From contig JANXBH010000013.1 of NCBI GenBank assembly GCA_025060695.1, forward strand, positions 1-46,529: a stretch of DNA of 46,529 nt, written 5' to 3'. The notes below the pieces were generated by a model. That model was given only the letters and a program-made list of their open reading frames with translations. It had not been told where the DNA came from and did no database searches. Position 1 is the first letter of the stretch. Every line of letters starts with the position of its first letter. Positions 34,326 to 41,885 of this stretch are shown here, piece by piece. The position numbers were made by a program, and so were the translations under genes. The stretch comes from Caldifarciminota bacterium (GTDB lineage Bacteria > Hydrothermota > Hydrothermia > LBFQ01 > DSFT01).

Positions 34326-35233
34326 GCTAATAGTTCTCTTATTATTGAAGTTTTCTTATAGTAATGTTCTCTTAGTAGTAATCTGGGTTTTGTTTTTGGA
34401 CCATCATTATTTAAAATCTTATTAAATTCATCCCAACGTAAATCTCCCGTTATCCATTTTCCTGTTTTCTCATCATAATGTAAATCAGGGTCTGGTATTT
34501 CAAGTCCTATTTCTCTTATCAAGGGGACATATCTACTTAAGTATTCCTGTCTTAGTTCATCATTAGTTTTAATTTTAATTTTCCATTTCATGGCTGTTTG
34601 AGTATTAGTAGATGCTTCGTCAGGTGGTCCAAAAAAGTGCATTATAGGAAACCACCATCTATTTAGTGCGTCTTGTAGCATTTCTCTTTGCTTTTTAGTC
34701 CCACTTGCAAGTTCTAAAACTATTTCTTCACCATATTTCAAGTGTACTGCCTCTTCCCAACATATTCTTTTCATTATTCTTGCATATGGAGCATACGAAC
34801 ACTGAGTTAAAGCACCTTGTGTAACAAGTGCAGCACCGTCTACAAGCCAAGCAATTATTGCAACATCAGCCCAATTTTCCGCAGGATAATGAAATACATT
34901 GTGAAATTTTGCCTTTCCTGAAATTAGTTCTTCTAACATTTGTTCTCTTGTCATACCACTTAGGTCTTCTGCTACTCTATATATCATCTGTGCATGACCT
35001 ACTTCATCCTGAACTTTTGAAACAAGCTGTAATTTTCTTTTAATGCTTGGTGCTTTTGGAATCCATTCACCCTCTGGCAAAGCACCCATTAACTCGCTAT
35101 TTGCATGCATCTTTATAAGTCTTATAAGTTGTTTTCTATACTCATCTGGCATCCAGTCAGTAGCTTCTATAAAATCCCCTCTATTTATTTTCTCCTCAAA
35201 CTCCAAAAGTTTTTCTTCAATCTGCTCTCTCAT
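34322..35233 (-). CDS. paaA: PaaA-type catalytic subunit of a phenylacetyl-CoA epoxidase-like complex
   Basis: A 303-residue ferritin-like diiron protein of the PaaA family. The EXXH metal motifs are visible as DEVGHAQ (E77, H80) and EEAVHLKYGEE (E161, H164), with ENWADVAIIAWLVDGAA and WWFPIMHFFGPPDE between and after. In the known pathway PaaA with PaaC and the reductase PaaE turns phenylacetyl-CoA into its 1,2-epoxide using O2. Here only paaB follows, then DUF1122-like and mutS genes. The substrate may therefore differ. It is preceded by a leaderless-type promoter box. Confidence 0.88.
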   Translation of the reverse strand: MREQIEEKLLEFEEKINRGDFIEATDWMPDEYRKQLIRLIKMHANSELMGALPEGEWIPKAPSIKRKLQLVSKVQDEVGHAQMIYRVAEDLSGMTREQMLEELISGKAKFHNVFHYPAENWADVAIIAWLVDGAALVTQGALTQCSYAPYARIMKRICWEEAVHLKYGEEIVLELASGTKKQREMLQDALNRWWFPIMHFFGPPDEASTNTQTAMKWKIKIKTNDELRQEYLSRYVPLIREIGLEIPDPDLHYDEKTGKWITGDLRWDEFNKILNNDGPKTKPRLLLREHYYKKTSIIRELLA

Positions 35234-35249
35234 AATTAAAATTTTAAAG
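35234..35249 (-). promoter_or_regulatory. Leaderless-type promoter of paaA-paaB-DUF1122-mutS
   Basis: GCTTTAAAATTTT on the minus strand, hexamer TAAAAT at 35241-35246, 7 bases before ATG 35233 and partly inside the 3' end of the Wzz-like gene (stop at 35244). It separates the paaA unit from the recJ/Wzz unit upstream. Confidence 0.65.
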
Positions 35250-36716
35250 CATTTTTATAAGAAATAATTTCTCTTTGTTTTTAGCATCTTTTACCAATTT
35301 TATAAGTTCTTCTTGACCCATGTTTTTATCTAAAACAACTACGTAAATATCGGCTTCATCTGGACTGGTAGTTTCAAAACCGTCAATTTTTACATTTGAT
35401 GAGATTTTTTCTATATTATTTAAAGCAATATACGATTTTAGTCCTGAAATGGTATAGAAAACTTTTGCATTATTATCAGTTAATATCATTTTTAATTTTA
35501 ATGGAGTTATTATTTTTCTGTCTATTCTATCTGCAATTATAACTGCTATCGTTGCAAAAATGAGTCCTAAAAACGTAGATATTACTAAAATTATGCCTTT
35601 TTTAGGCCATTTTGGTTTTGGTGGTATTCTTGCTTCACTTAGAATTTTTGCGACTGATACAGTTTTTGCCTCTACTAATTTGGTTTGTTCTAATAAACTT
35701 CTTAAACTATTTCTTTGAGAAACTGCAGAGTTATAAATACTCCCTATTTCCTCAAGAGCTAATGATTTTGATGTATATTGCCTTGAAACTTTTTCTAAGT
35801 TTTCTATATTTCTACTTGATTGGTCTGCAAAATATCTTTCTACTATTTTTGCCATTGCTTCACTTCCAAGTCCGAAATCTAACATATATGGGACTAAAGC
35901 AATAGTATCTGCTTTTAATACTTTAATAATTTCTTTTAATGAATCTGCCATTTTAGATGCTTGCTCATAAAATGGCTCAAGTCTTTCCCTCGTCTCTCTT
36001 GCTAATCTCTTTTCCTCGTCAAGTGAATAGTCTATATATGCTTGTGCTATTCTATTTGCTATACGTTTTGCATAATAAGCATCTTCATCTTCTACTGTAA
36101 TTCTTATTAAATCACTTATTCCAATTTGATTAATCTTCACTTTATCTTTCATCCACTTATCAATTGTTAGTGGAAAGTTTTTATAGATAATCTCACCTTT
36201 TATTGGTTTTTCAAAATTCTTTAATTTTGATAATGAGAAAGAGAATAAAATGCAATTTATTTCTTGTCTATATGTTCCCTTACACATAAGAGTATCTTTT
36301 CTATATACAAATATACTTTCAGGTTTTAGCACTACTTTAAAGGTTGTCTTTTTCATTATTGTATCAATGATAGTCTTTCTTTCTATTACTTCTACATATT
36401 TTTTGGGCAATTTAAATTCTAAATTAACTCCATTATTTTTTAAAATATTTGGTGTAATTACTTTTATTAACTCTACTTGGCTTGCCATTCTATCAACTGG
36501 TGTAGATGGAACTAGTCTTTGTTGCAATAAATCCGCTACCCAAGTAGGCACACTTTCGTATACATTAGCTTTTACTACTGACGTTGGATTGTATATAGGT
36601 TTTGTAATGATAATATAAATTATTGCTGAAACTACAAATAGGGCAACAACAATAATAAAGAGCTCTTTCCTTAAATAAATACTAACAAAAATATCCCATA
36701 TTGAAATATTCTTCAT
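35244..36716 (-). CDS. Wzz/GNVR-type polysaccharide co-polymerase with cytoplasmic tail
   Basis: A 490-residue inner-membrane protein with the Wzz layout: a cytoplasmic start (KNISIWDIFVSIYLRKE), a span at about 17-38, a large coiled-coil-rich periplasmic domain (about 40-370), a proline-rich PPKPKWPKKG before the second span at about 376-395, and a cytoplasmic tail of about 95 residues. Such proteins set chain length in O-antigen, capsule or exopolysaccharide export. Many have a BY-kinase fused here; the short tail (YVVVLDKNMGQEELIK) is too small and lacks Walker motifs. It is coupled to recJ by TAATG and has its own promoter box. Confidence 0.78.
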   Translation of the reverse strand: MKNISIWDIFVSIYLRKELFIIVVALFVVSAIIYIIITKPIYNPTSVVKANVYESVPTWVADLLQQRLVPSTPVDRMASQVELIKVITPNILKNNGVNLEFKLPKKYVEVIERKTIIDTIMKKTTFKVVLKPESIFVYRKDTLMCKGTYRQEINCILFSFSLSKLKNFEKPIKGEIIYKNFPLTIDKWMKDKVKINQIGISDLIRITVEDEDAYYAKRIANRIAQAYIDYSLDEEKRLARETRERLEPFYEQASKMADSLKEIIKVLKADTIALVPYMLDFGLGSEAMAKIVERYFADQSSRNIENLEKVSRQYTSKSLALEEIGSIYNSAVSQRNSLRSLLEQTKLVEAKTVSVAKILSEARIPPKPKWPKKGIILVISTFLGLIFATIAVIIADRIDRKIITPLKLKMILTDNNAKVFYTISGLKSYIALNNIEKISSNVKIDGFETTSPDEADIYVVVLDKNMGQEELIKLVKDAKNKEKLFLIKML

Positions 36717-38341
36717 TACTTTATAAATTTTAAAGCAGATATGTTCAAACTGTCCTTATTAAGAAAATTATCACTAAATTGAAATATTAAATCAACAATA
36801 TCTCCGGCTTTCAGATTTAGCCATTCTTCATTTATATTGCTTATTTTTGACTTTAAGGTTAATTTCCCATTTGAAAATAGAATTTCCATATTATTTTTGC
36901 TTTTGTTTACAGAAATAACTTTTAAATTTTTGTGCAAAAATCTAAAATGTTCATTTCCAATACCAAAAGGTGATAGCTTTATATAGTCTAAAATAAAATT
37001 TCTGTTTATATCTTCGGCTTTAATTTCAGTCTCATAGTCATAAACTCTTTTTAATTGTTCTTCCTTTATCTCATTTTTTGCAATTTTCTCTATCTCATTT
37101 TTAAAAAGTTCTATATTTTCGGTTTTTATAGTAAATCCACCTGCCATTTTGTGCCCCCCAAATTCTTCCAACAAATGCGATAATTTTGATAGTGCTTTTT
37201 GAATATGAAAACCTTCTATACTTCTACAGCTACCTTTTGATATTTCTCCAAGTTTTGAAATAACAATTACTGGTCTATAGAATATTTCCGCTATTTTGCT
37301 TGCAACGATACCAATTACTCCTTCATGCCAACCCCAATCACTAAGAACTAAAACGTATCTATCTAAATTTTCTATTGCTTGTTTAATTGCTCCTTTCATA
37401 ATTTTCTTTTGCTCCATTTGCCTATTTAAATTTAGTTTATTTAGTAAATTTGAAATCCTCAATACTTCTTCTCCGTCTTTAGAAATTAGAAGTTTAAATG
37501 CATAATCAGGAGTTGCCATTCTACCTGCTGCATTTATTCTTGGTGCAATAATAAAGGAAATATGCCATGGTAAAATTTTACCGTTTATCCCTGATATATA
37601 TTTAATAGCCTTTATACCTGCCTTTTTACTCTTATTTAAGACTATAATTCCATATTTCGTGAGTATTCTATTTTCATAAACTAAATCTCCCATATCCGCT
37701 ATTGTGCCAATAGCTACAAGGTCTAAGTCCCACAGTAGTAAATTCATACTTTTATTAAACTTCTTATATAAAGCACTAACTAACTTATATACTACTCCAA
37801 CCCCTGTAAGATAGACTAATTTATGACTTTTACCTATTTTAGGATGGACTATGGAGCTTGCTTTTGGTAATATATCCAATGGTTCATGGTGATCAGTTAT
37901 AATTACTTCAATGCCTTCATCTATTGCTTTTTTTACCTCTTCTATTGCTGTTATGCCGCAATCAACCGTTATAATTAATCCTACCCCTTCTCTCTTTGCT
38001 AATTCAATTGATTTTTCTGAAAAACCATATCCTTCCATAAATCTATCTGGAATATAGGGTATTATCTTACTTTCATCGTATATATGAGATAATGTTCTAT
38101 ATAATAGTGCAAGTGATGTAATACCATCCGCATCATAATCTCCATGTATTAGAATTTTGTTTCTATTTCTTATATGTTTTTCTATAATTTCAACACTTTC
38201 CCTAATACCTTCAATATTTAGTGGATCTTCTAAGTCCATTACTGTTGCATTTAACATGTAGTCTAAATATTCCTCGCTTATTCCTCTTTTTCTAAGAACT
38301 TCTAATATAATTTCATTCCGAATAGTCTCTATATTCTTCAT
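36716..38341 (-). CDS. recJ: Single-strand-specific exonuclease RecJ
   Basis: A 541-residue DHH-family 5'-3' exonuclease. Motifs in order: LIHGDYDADGITSLALL, LIITVDCGITA, the DHH triad in VIITDHHE, IADMGDLV, APRINAAGRMA, and DHHA1 with FGGHKMAGGFTI, then an OB-like C-terminal domain. RecJ acts in recombination and in base-excision and mismatch repair. I use ATG 38341 (MKNIETIRNE), which follows GAGGAG very closely; a TTG at 38350 is the alternative. Its 5' end overlaps the NTR-like gene by 29 bases. The 3' end contains the Wzz promoter. Confidence 0.93.
   Translation of the reverse strand: MKNIETIRNEIILEVLRKRGISEEYLDYMLNATVMDLEDPLNIEGIRESVEIIEKHIRNRNKILIHGDYDADGITSLALLYRTLSHIYDESKIIPYIPDRFMEGYGFSEKSIELAKREGVGLIITVDCGITAIEEVKKAIDEGIEVIITDHHEPLDILPKASSIVHPKIGKSHKLVYLTGVGVVYKLVSALYKKFNKSMNLLLWDLDLVAIGTIADMGDLVYENRILTKYGIIVLNKSKKAGIKAIKYISGINGKILPWHISFIIAPRINAAGRMATPDYAFKLLISKDGEEVLRISNLLNKLNLNRQMEQKKIMKGAIKQAIENLDRYVLVLSDWGWHEGVIGIVASKIAEIFYRPVIVISKLGEISKGSCRSIEGFHIQKALSKLSHLLEEFGGHKMAGGFTIKTENIELFKNEIEKIAKNEIKEEQLKRVYDYETEIKAEDINRNFILDYIKLSPFGIGNEHFRFLHKNLKVISVNKSKNNMEILFSNGKLTLKSKISNINEEWLNLKAGDIVDLIFQFSDNFLNKDSLNISALKFIK
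36717..36735 (-). promoter_or_regulatory. Leaderless-type promoter of the Wzz-like gene, inside recJ
   Basis: The last codons of recJ (Ala-Leu-Lys-Phe-Ile-Lys) read GCTTTAAAATTTATAAAG on the minus strand. The hexamer TAAAAT is at 36727-36732, 10 bases before ATG 36716. Promoter and coding sequence overlap completely. Confidence 0.55.
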
Positions 38342-38636
38342 ACTCCTCAATATAGCTATTGCCCATGCATTTGTTCGTTATAAAGTAGTTATCTTTCTTT
38401 TTTAGAAAAAACCTATATAGCTTATTTTTTTCAAAGTTATATGCACATTCTTTATCATTTTTTATGATTATTATACTATCATTTATCTGCTTTATTGGAT
38501 TTATTACTCTTGAGACTATTTCATCTTCCTTTATATCTATAACTAATCCTTCAAAGGAAGCATCAGCATTTTCAATAGCTTTAATATATGTCAAAGGCTC
38601 ACATTTACAGTTTTCTATTAATATTAAAAGAAACAT
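38313..38636 (-). CDS. Small secreted TIMP/NTR-like protein
   Basis: A 107-residue protein with a short hydrophobic start (MFLLILIEN) directly followed by CKCEP. The spacing of later elements, IENADASFEGLVIDI, then NDKECAYNFEKNKLYRFFL and TNKCMGNS, fits the tissue-inhibitor-of-metalloproteinase/netrin (NTR) pattern of CxC, ADxxFxGxV and paired distal cysteines, which occurs in bacterial lipoproteins too. Four cysteines could form two disulfides. The first Cys may be lipidated, though the lipobox is poor. ATG 38636 is chosen because it fits the promoter spacing. It is the first gene of the recJ unit. Confidence 0.55.
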   Translation of the reverse strand: MFLLILIENCKCEPLTYIKAIENADASFEGLVIDIKEDEIVSRVINPIKQINDSIIIIKNDKECAYNFEKNKLYRFFLKKKDNYFITNKCMGNSYIEEYEEYRDYSE

Positions 38637-38679
38637 AGTATGCAAATTTTAAAGTTTTAATTAACTTTAAAATTTCAAA
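38637..38679. promoter_or_regulatory. Divergent leaderless promoters with 13-bp inverted repeat, NTR-like gene / GT9 gene
   Basis: A 43-bp space with AAATTTTAAAGTT (38644-38656) and AACTTTAAAATTT (38663-38675) as perfect inverted arms, six bases apart. Hexamers are at 38646-38651 (minus, 9 bases before ATG 38636) and 38668-38673 (plus, 6 bases before the GTA at 38680 that occupies the expected start). Confidence 0.72.
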
Positions 38680-39588
38680 GTAAAAAAGGTTTTAATTATT
38701 AGACTTGGACAACTTGGAGATGTTGTCCTAACAACAAGTGTAATTGAAGCACTTTATCATAGAAACTATGAAATTCACTATTTAACAAGAAGACCATTTA
38801 ATGAAATATTCATAGATGATTATCGTATAAGAAAGATATTTATTGAAAAAGAAACAAGTATTTTTGAGTTATTTAAAGAGAAGTACGATTTGGTCTTGGA
38901 TTTACATTCAAAATTAAAAACGATAATTTTATCTAAACTTATAAATCCATTAAATTCAAAAACTTACGATAAAAGAATATTACAAAGGAGATTAACACTT
39001 TATTTTAAAAAGCCAATTAATAAAAAGAGAATATACGAAATGTACAATGAAACCATAAACGCATACGAAAGACCAAAGCTAATAGTAAAAGGAGAACCAA
39101 TAGTAGATGGAGACTACATAGTAATAAATCCAACGGCAAGATATCCATCAAGAATATATAGGCATTACGATAAACTTGATAAACTTTTAGATAAATTAAG
39201 TCTTAAAAAAGTATACATAGGGACAAATGATGACTTACATTTTTTAAAAGGTACTAAATTTAACGGAATAAATCTCATTGGTAAAACTAGTATAAGGGAA
39301 ATGTTAATAATTGTAAAGTATGCAAAGCTTTTTATCGGAAATGATAGTGGTATAGCACATATAGCAAGTGCATTTAATATTCCAAGTATTGTATTTTTCG
39401 GACCAACAATTTTAAGTTTTGGTTTTGAACCATTTTCGGATAAATATAAAGTCTTTGAAGTTAAATACCTACCTTGTCGTCCATGTTCATTACATGGTGA
39501 AAAGCCATGCAAAAGAAAAGATTATGCATGTTTAAGTTGGATAGAACCTGAACTTGTCCTTGATGAAATTCTACAAATGCTTAATTAA
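38680..39588 (+). CDS. Glycosyltransferase family 9 (heptosyltransferase-like), non-standard start
   Basis: A 302-residue GT9 enzyme of the LPS core or surface glycan type. The N-terminal stretch KKVLIIRLGQLGDVVLTTS is intact, as is the nucleotide-sugar site LFIGNDSGIAHIASAFNIPS plus FFGPTILSFGFEP; a cysteine-rich tail (PCRPCSLHGEKPC) is typical of the family. The open frame runs from 38671 after a stop at 38668 but contains no ATG, GTG or TTG before the TTG at 38890, which would delete the whole first domain. The codon at the position expected from the promoter and from homologues (before KKVLIIR) is GTA at 38680. I use it as the start. Confidence 0.78.
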   Translation, partial: VKKVLIIRLGQLGDVVLTTSVIEALYHRNYEIHYLTRRPFNEIFIDDYRIRKIFIEKETSIFELFKEKYDLVLDLHSKLKTIILSKLINPLNSKTYDKRILQRRLTLYFKKPINKKRIYEMYNETINAYERPKLIVKGEPIVDGDYIVINPTARYPSRIYRHYDKLDKLLDKLSLKKVYIGTNDDLHFLKGTKFNGINLIGKTSIREMLIIVKYAKLFIGNDSGIAHIASAFNIPSIVFFGPTILSFGFEPFSDKYKVFEVKYLPCRPCSLHGEKPCKRKDYACLSWIEPELVLDEILQMLN

Positions 39589-39785
39589 TTTGCTATATTA
39601 TTTTAAAGTTTTAAATTTAATCTATTCATTTTTAATAATTTATCTAATAAGACAATTTAAAATTTGCTTATTTTGTCAAAATAGTTTAGAATTTTGTATT
39701 CATTGAAATACAAGTGTTATAATAATTCGTCATATTAAAGTTGTATTTTTTAAATTATCTACTTGAATAAAAGTGGCTTAACCTT
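39589..39785. other. AT-rich intergenic region with a small inverted repeat
   Basis: The longest gene-free stretch before the CRISPR array, about 200 bp. It holds scattered TTTAAA-type sequences and one inverted repeat, TTGTATT (39694-39700) and AATACAA (39707-39713), six bases apart. The repeat lacks a following T-run, so it is more like an operator or chance repeat than a terminator. No DnaA-box cluster, tRNA or ORF was seen. Confidence 0.4.
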
Positions 39786-39797
39786 TAAAATTTGGGA
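39783..39797 (+). promoter_or_regulatory. Leaderless-type promoter of murB-ftsA-ftsZ
   Basis: CCTTTAAAATTT with TAAAAT at 39786-39791, 6 bases before ATG 39798. TTGAAT lies exactly 17 bases before the hexamer (39763-39768), the only convincing -35-like match I found beside a box. Confidence 0.68.
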
Positions 39798-40649
39798 ATG
39801 ATTTTTCAAGGAGAATTGATTAAAAACCATACTACTATTAAAATTGGCGGTTATGTAAAGTATTTTTCACAACCAAAAACACTCGACGAACTTATTTATA
39901 TTGTCAAATTGGCAAGGGATAAAGACTTAAAAATAATTCCTATTTCAAATGGTTCAGATATTATATTTGCTGACTATGATTTAGATATAGTAGTGATAAA
40001 ACTTGATAAATTAAAAGGTATAGAGGTTTACGACGACTTAGTAGAAATTATGGTTGGAGAAGGATTGCCAAGAGTTGCGATATATTTAGAAGATTTAGGT
40101 TTGAGTGGTTTTGAGTATTTATATGGTATTCCAGGTAAAATTGGCGGTGCTATAAGTAAAAACGCAGGGGCATATGGTATGGAAATTAAGGATTTGCTCT
40201 TAAAAGCTTATATAGTTAGTTGGGATGGTGAACTAATAGAATTAGGAAAGGATAAATTAAATTTAAGATATAGAGACTCGGATGTGCTAAAATACGGTGT
40301 TTTATATAAAGCTCTATTCAAGCTAAGAAAAGATAGTCCTGAAAGTATTAAATTAAGAAGAGAAAGTTTATCTGAAAGAAGAAAGCTAACTCAACCTTAT
40401 GGTGTTTTTACCGCAGGTTGTATGTTTAAAAATCCTAATGGCTATAGTGCGGGAAGGTTAATTGAAAGTGTTGGACTTAAGGGTTATAAAATAGGTGATG
40501 TAGTTATTTCGAATAAACACGCAAATTTCTTTATAAATTTAGGAGATGGAAAGTTTGATGATGTAATGAAGCTTATGGATATGGCAAAAGAGCGAGTGTA
40601 TGAAAATTATGGAATATTATTAGAGGAGGAGGTTGTAATAGTAAGATGA
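39798..40649 (+). CDS. murB: UDP-N-acetylenolpyruvoylglucosamine reductase
   Basis: A 283-residue MurB, which reduces UDP-GlcNAc-enolpyruvate to UDP-MurNAc with NADPH and FAD in peptidoglycan synthesis. FAD-binding stretches are IKIGGYVKYF, YGIPGKIGGAISKNAGAYG and NLRYRDS. The active-site loop reads TAGCMFKNPNG: the position of the proton-donating serine in the Escherichia coli enzyme (GSFFKNP) is a cysteine here. The catalytic glutamate lies in ILLEEEVVIV. ATG 39798 is preferred over TTG 39792 because of promoter spacing. The stop overlaps ftsA (ATGA), so no ftsQ intervenes. Confidence 0.93.
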   Translation: MIFQGELIKNHTTIKIGGYVKYFSQPKTLDELIYIVKLARDKDLKIIPISNGSDIIFADYDLDIVVIKLDKLKGIEVYDDLVEIMVGEGLPRVAIYLEDLGLSGFEYLYGIPGKIGGAISKNAGAYGMEIKDLLLKAYIVSWDGELIELGKDKLNLRYRDSDVLKYGVLYKALFKLRKDSPESIKLRRESLSERRKLTQPYGVFTAGCMFKNPNGYSAGRLIESVGLKGYKIGDVVISNKHANFFINLGDGKFDDVMKLMDMAKERVYENYGILLEEEVVIVR

Positions 40650-41875
40650 AAGACTATGTAGTTGCTATAGATTTAGGTTCAGCAACTATAAAAGCAGGTT
40701 TAGGTCATAAGTCTCATAATGGTATAGAAATTGTGGCAATATACGAGACTCCTTCGTATGGTATAAAACGCGGTATGATAAATAATACTCAAAAGGTTTC
40801 TGAAAGTATAAAAAAAGCAGTTGAGGGTTTAAGCAAATTAACTGATATTGAAAAGTTTGAATACTTTCCAGTTGTTGTAGGAGTAAATGGAAAAAATATA
40901 TTCACAGCAAAAAGTTCAAAAGGAATGATATCCACGAGGGTCAATAAACCTATAGACGACAATGATATTAAGAGGGTTATTGAGCAAGCGAAGATTGGAG
41001 CGGTAATACCAAATGAGCACGAAATACTATACGTTCATCCAAATGTCTTTCATGTGGATAGTCTTAAAAATATTAAAAATCCAATTGGTATGTATGCTCG
41101 TAGGTTAGAAGTTGAAGCATATGTAGTAAGTGTAGAATCATTGATATTAAAGAATATAAGAGCTATATTAAATAATGCAGGTATAAGTAATGCGGACATA
41201 TACTTAAATGTCATTGCACAAAAATATGGTATATTAGATGAGGAGGATACTGATAGTCTAATTATTGTTGATATTGGAAAGCATCTTACAACGCTTAGCC
41301 TTTGGGATAGTAATGGTTTAGACTACGTTACGGTTTATGAACAGGGTATAGTAGATATTCTCAGTGAAATTTCAAAAGAAGTGATGATACCGAGTGGAAC
41401 TTGTGAAAGTATTTTAAAAAGCATTATCATAAATAGTGTATACGACATAGATTACGAAGATCAGGAAATTGAAATTAATGATAGTAGAAGATCTCAAACT
41501 TTAAAGGTTAGTTCACGTTTAGTTTATAATATTATTGAAAGTGTTGTTTCTAAGATATTTTCAAGGATTTATGCAGATATTGAAAAGACTGGATTTTTGA
41601 AAAGATTTTCTACTCCAAGTCTTTATATATCAGGAGGCATCGCAGAAATTAAAGGTATTGAAGTATTAGCAGAAAACATTTTCAATCTTCCAGTTTATAT
41701 TGCAAAGGTATCCTTAAAAGTAAATAATCAGTCATATTTAGGTCCAAGATATATAACTCTTGCAGGTTTAATCAAGTTGTATTTTGATTCTCCGGGAAAT
41801 GAAATTAAGAAAAATAACAAGAATAAGAGTTTTATTGATGTTATTATTACTAAGTTAAGGGAAATGTTAGAGTAG
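40646..41875 (+). CDS. ftsA: Cell division protein FtsA
   Basis: A 409-residue actin-fold ATPase that tethers FtsZ to the membrane. Phosphate-binding motifs are AIDLGSATIKAGLG at 7-20 and LIIVDIGKHLTTLSLW in the second half, with the adenosine motif in YISGGIAEIKGIE. The 1C subdomain unique to FtsA lies at about 85-165 (FYPVVVGVNG onward). The C-terminus ends in an amphipathic-looking IDVIITKLREMLE, like the FtsA membrane-targeting helix. It overlaps murB and is followed by ftsZ ten bases later with a strong ribosome site. Confidence 0.93.
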   Translation: MKDYVVAIDLGSATIKAGLGHKSHNGIEIVAIYETPSYGIKRGMINNTQKVSESIKKAVEGLSKLTDIEKFEYFPVVVGVNGKNIFTAKSSKGMISTRVNKPIDDNDIKRVIEQAKIGAVIPNEHEILYVHPNVFHVDSLKNIKNPIGMYARRLEVEAYVVSVESLILKNIRAILNNAGISNADIYLNVIAQKYGILDEEDTDSLIIVDIGKHLTTLSLWDSNGLDYVTVYEQGIVDILSEISKEVMIPSGTCESILKSIIINSVYDIDYEDQEIEINDSRRSQTLKVSSRLVYNIIESVVSKIFSRIYADIEKTGFLKRFSTPSLYISGGIAEIKGIEVLAENIFNLPVYIAKVSLKVNNQSYLGPRYITLAGLIKLYFDSPGNEIKKNNKNKSFIDVIITKLREMLE

Positions 41876-41879
41876 GAGG
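41874..41879 (+). promoter_or_regulatory. Ribosome binding site of ftsZ
   Basis: AGGAGG six bases before ATG 41886, overlapping the ftsA stop codon region. A clear Shine-Dalgarno site for an internal operon gene, against the leaderless pattern of first genes. Confidence 0.8.
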
Positions 41880-41885
41880 TAGGTT

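Noticed and set aside
39694-39713. Inverted repeat TTGTATT/AATACAA as terminator of the GT9 gene
   Set aside because: The stem is AT-only, seven bp, and lacks a following T-run; kept only as a note in the intergenic entry.
39589-39785. AT-rich spacer as replication origin
   Set aside because: No cluster of DnaA boxes and no dnaA, dnaN or gidA nearby.
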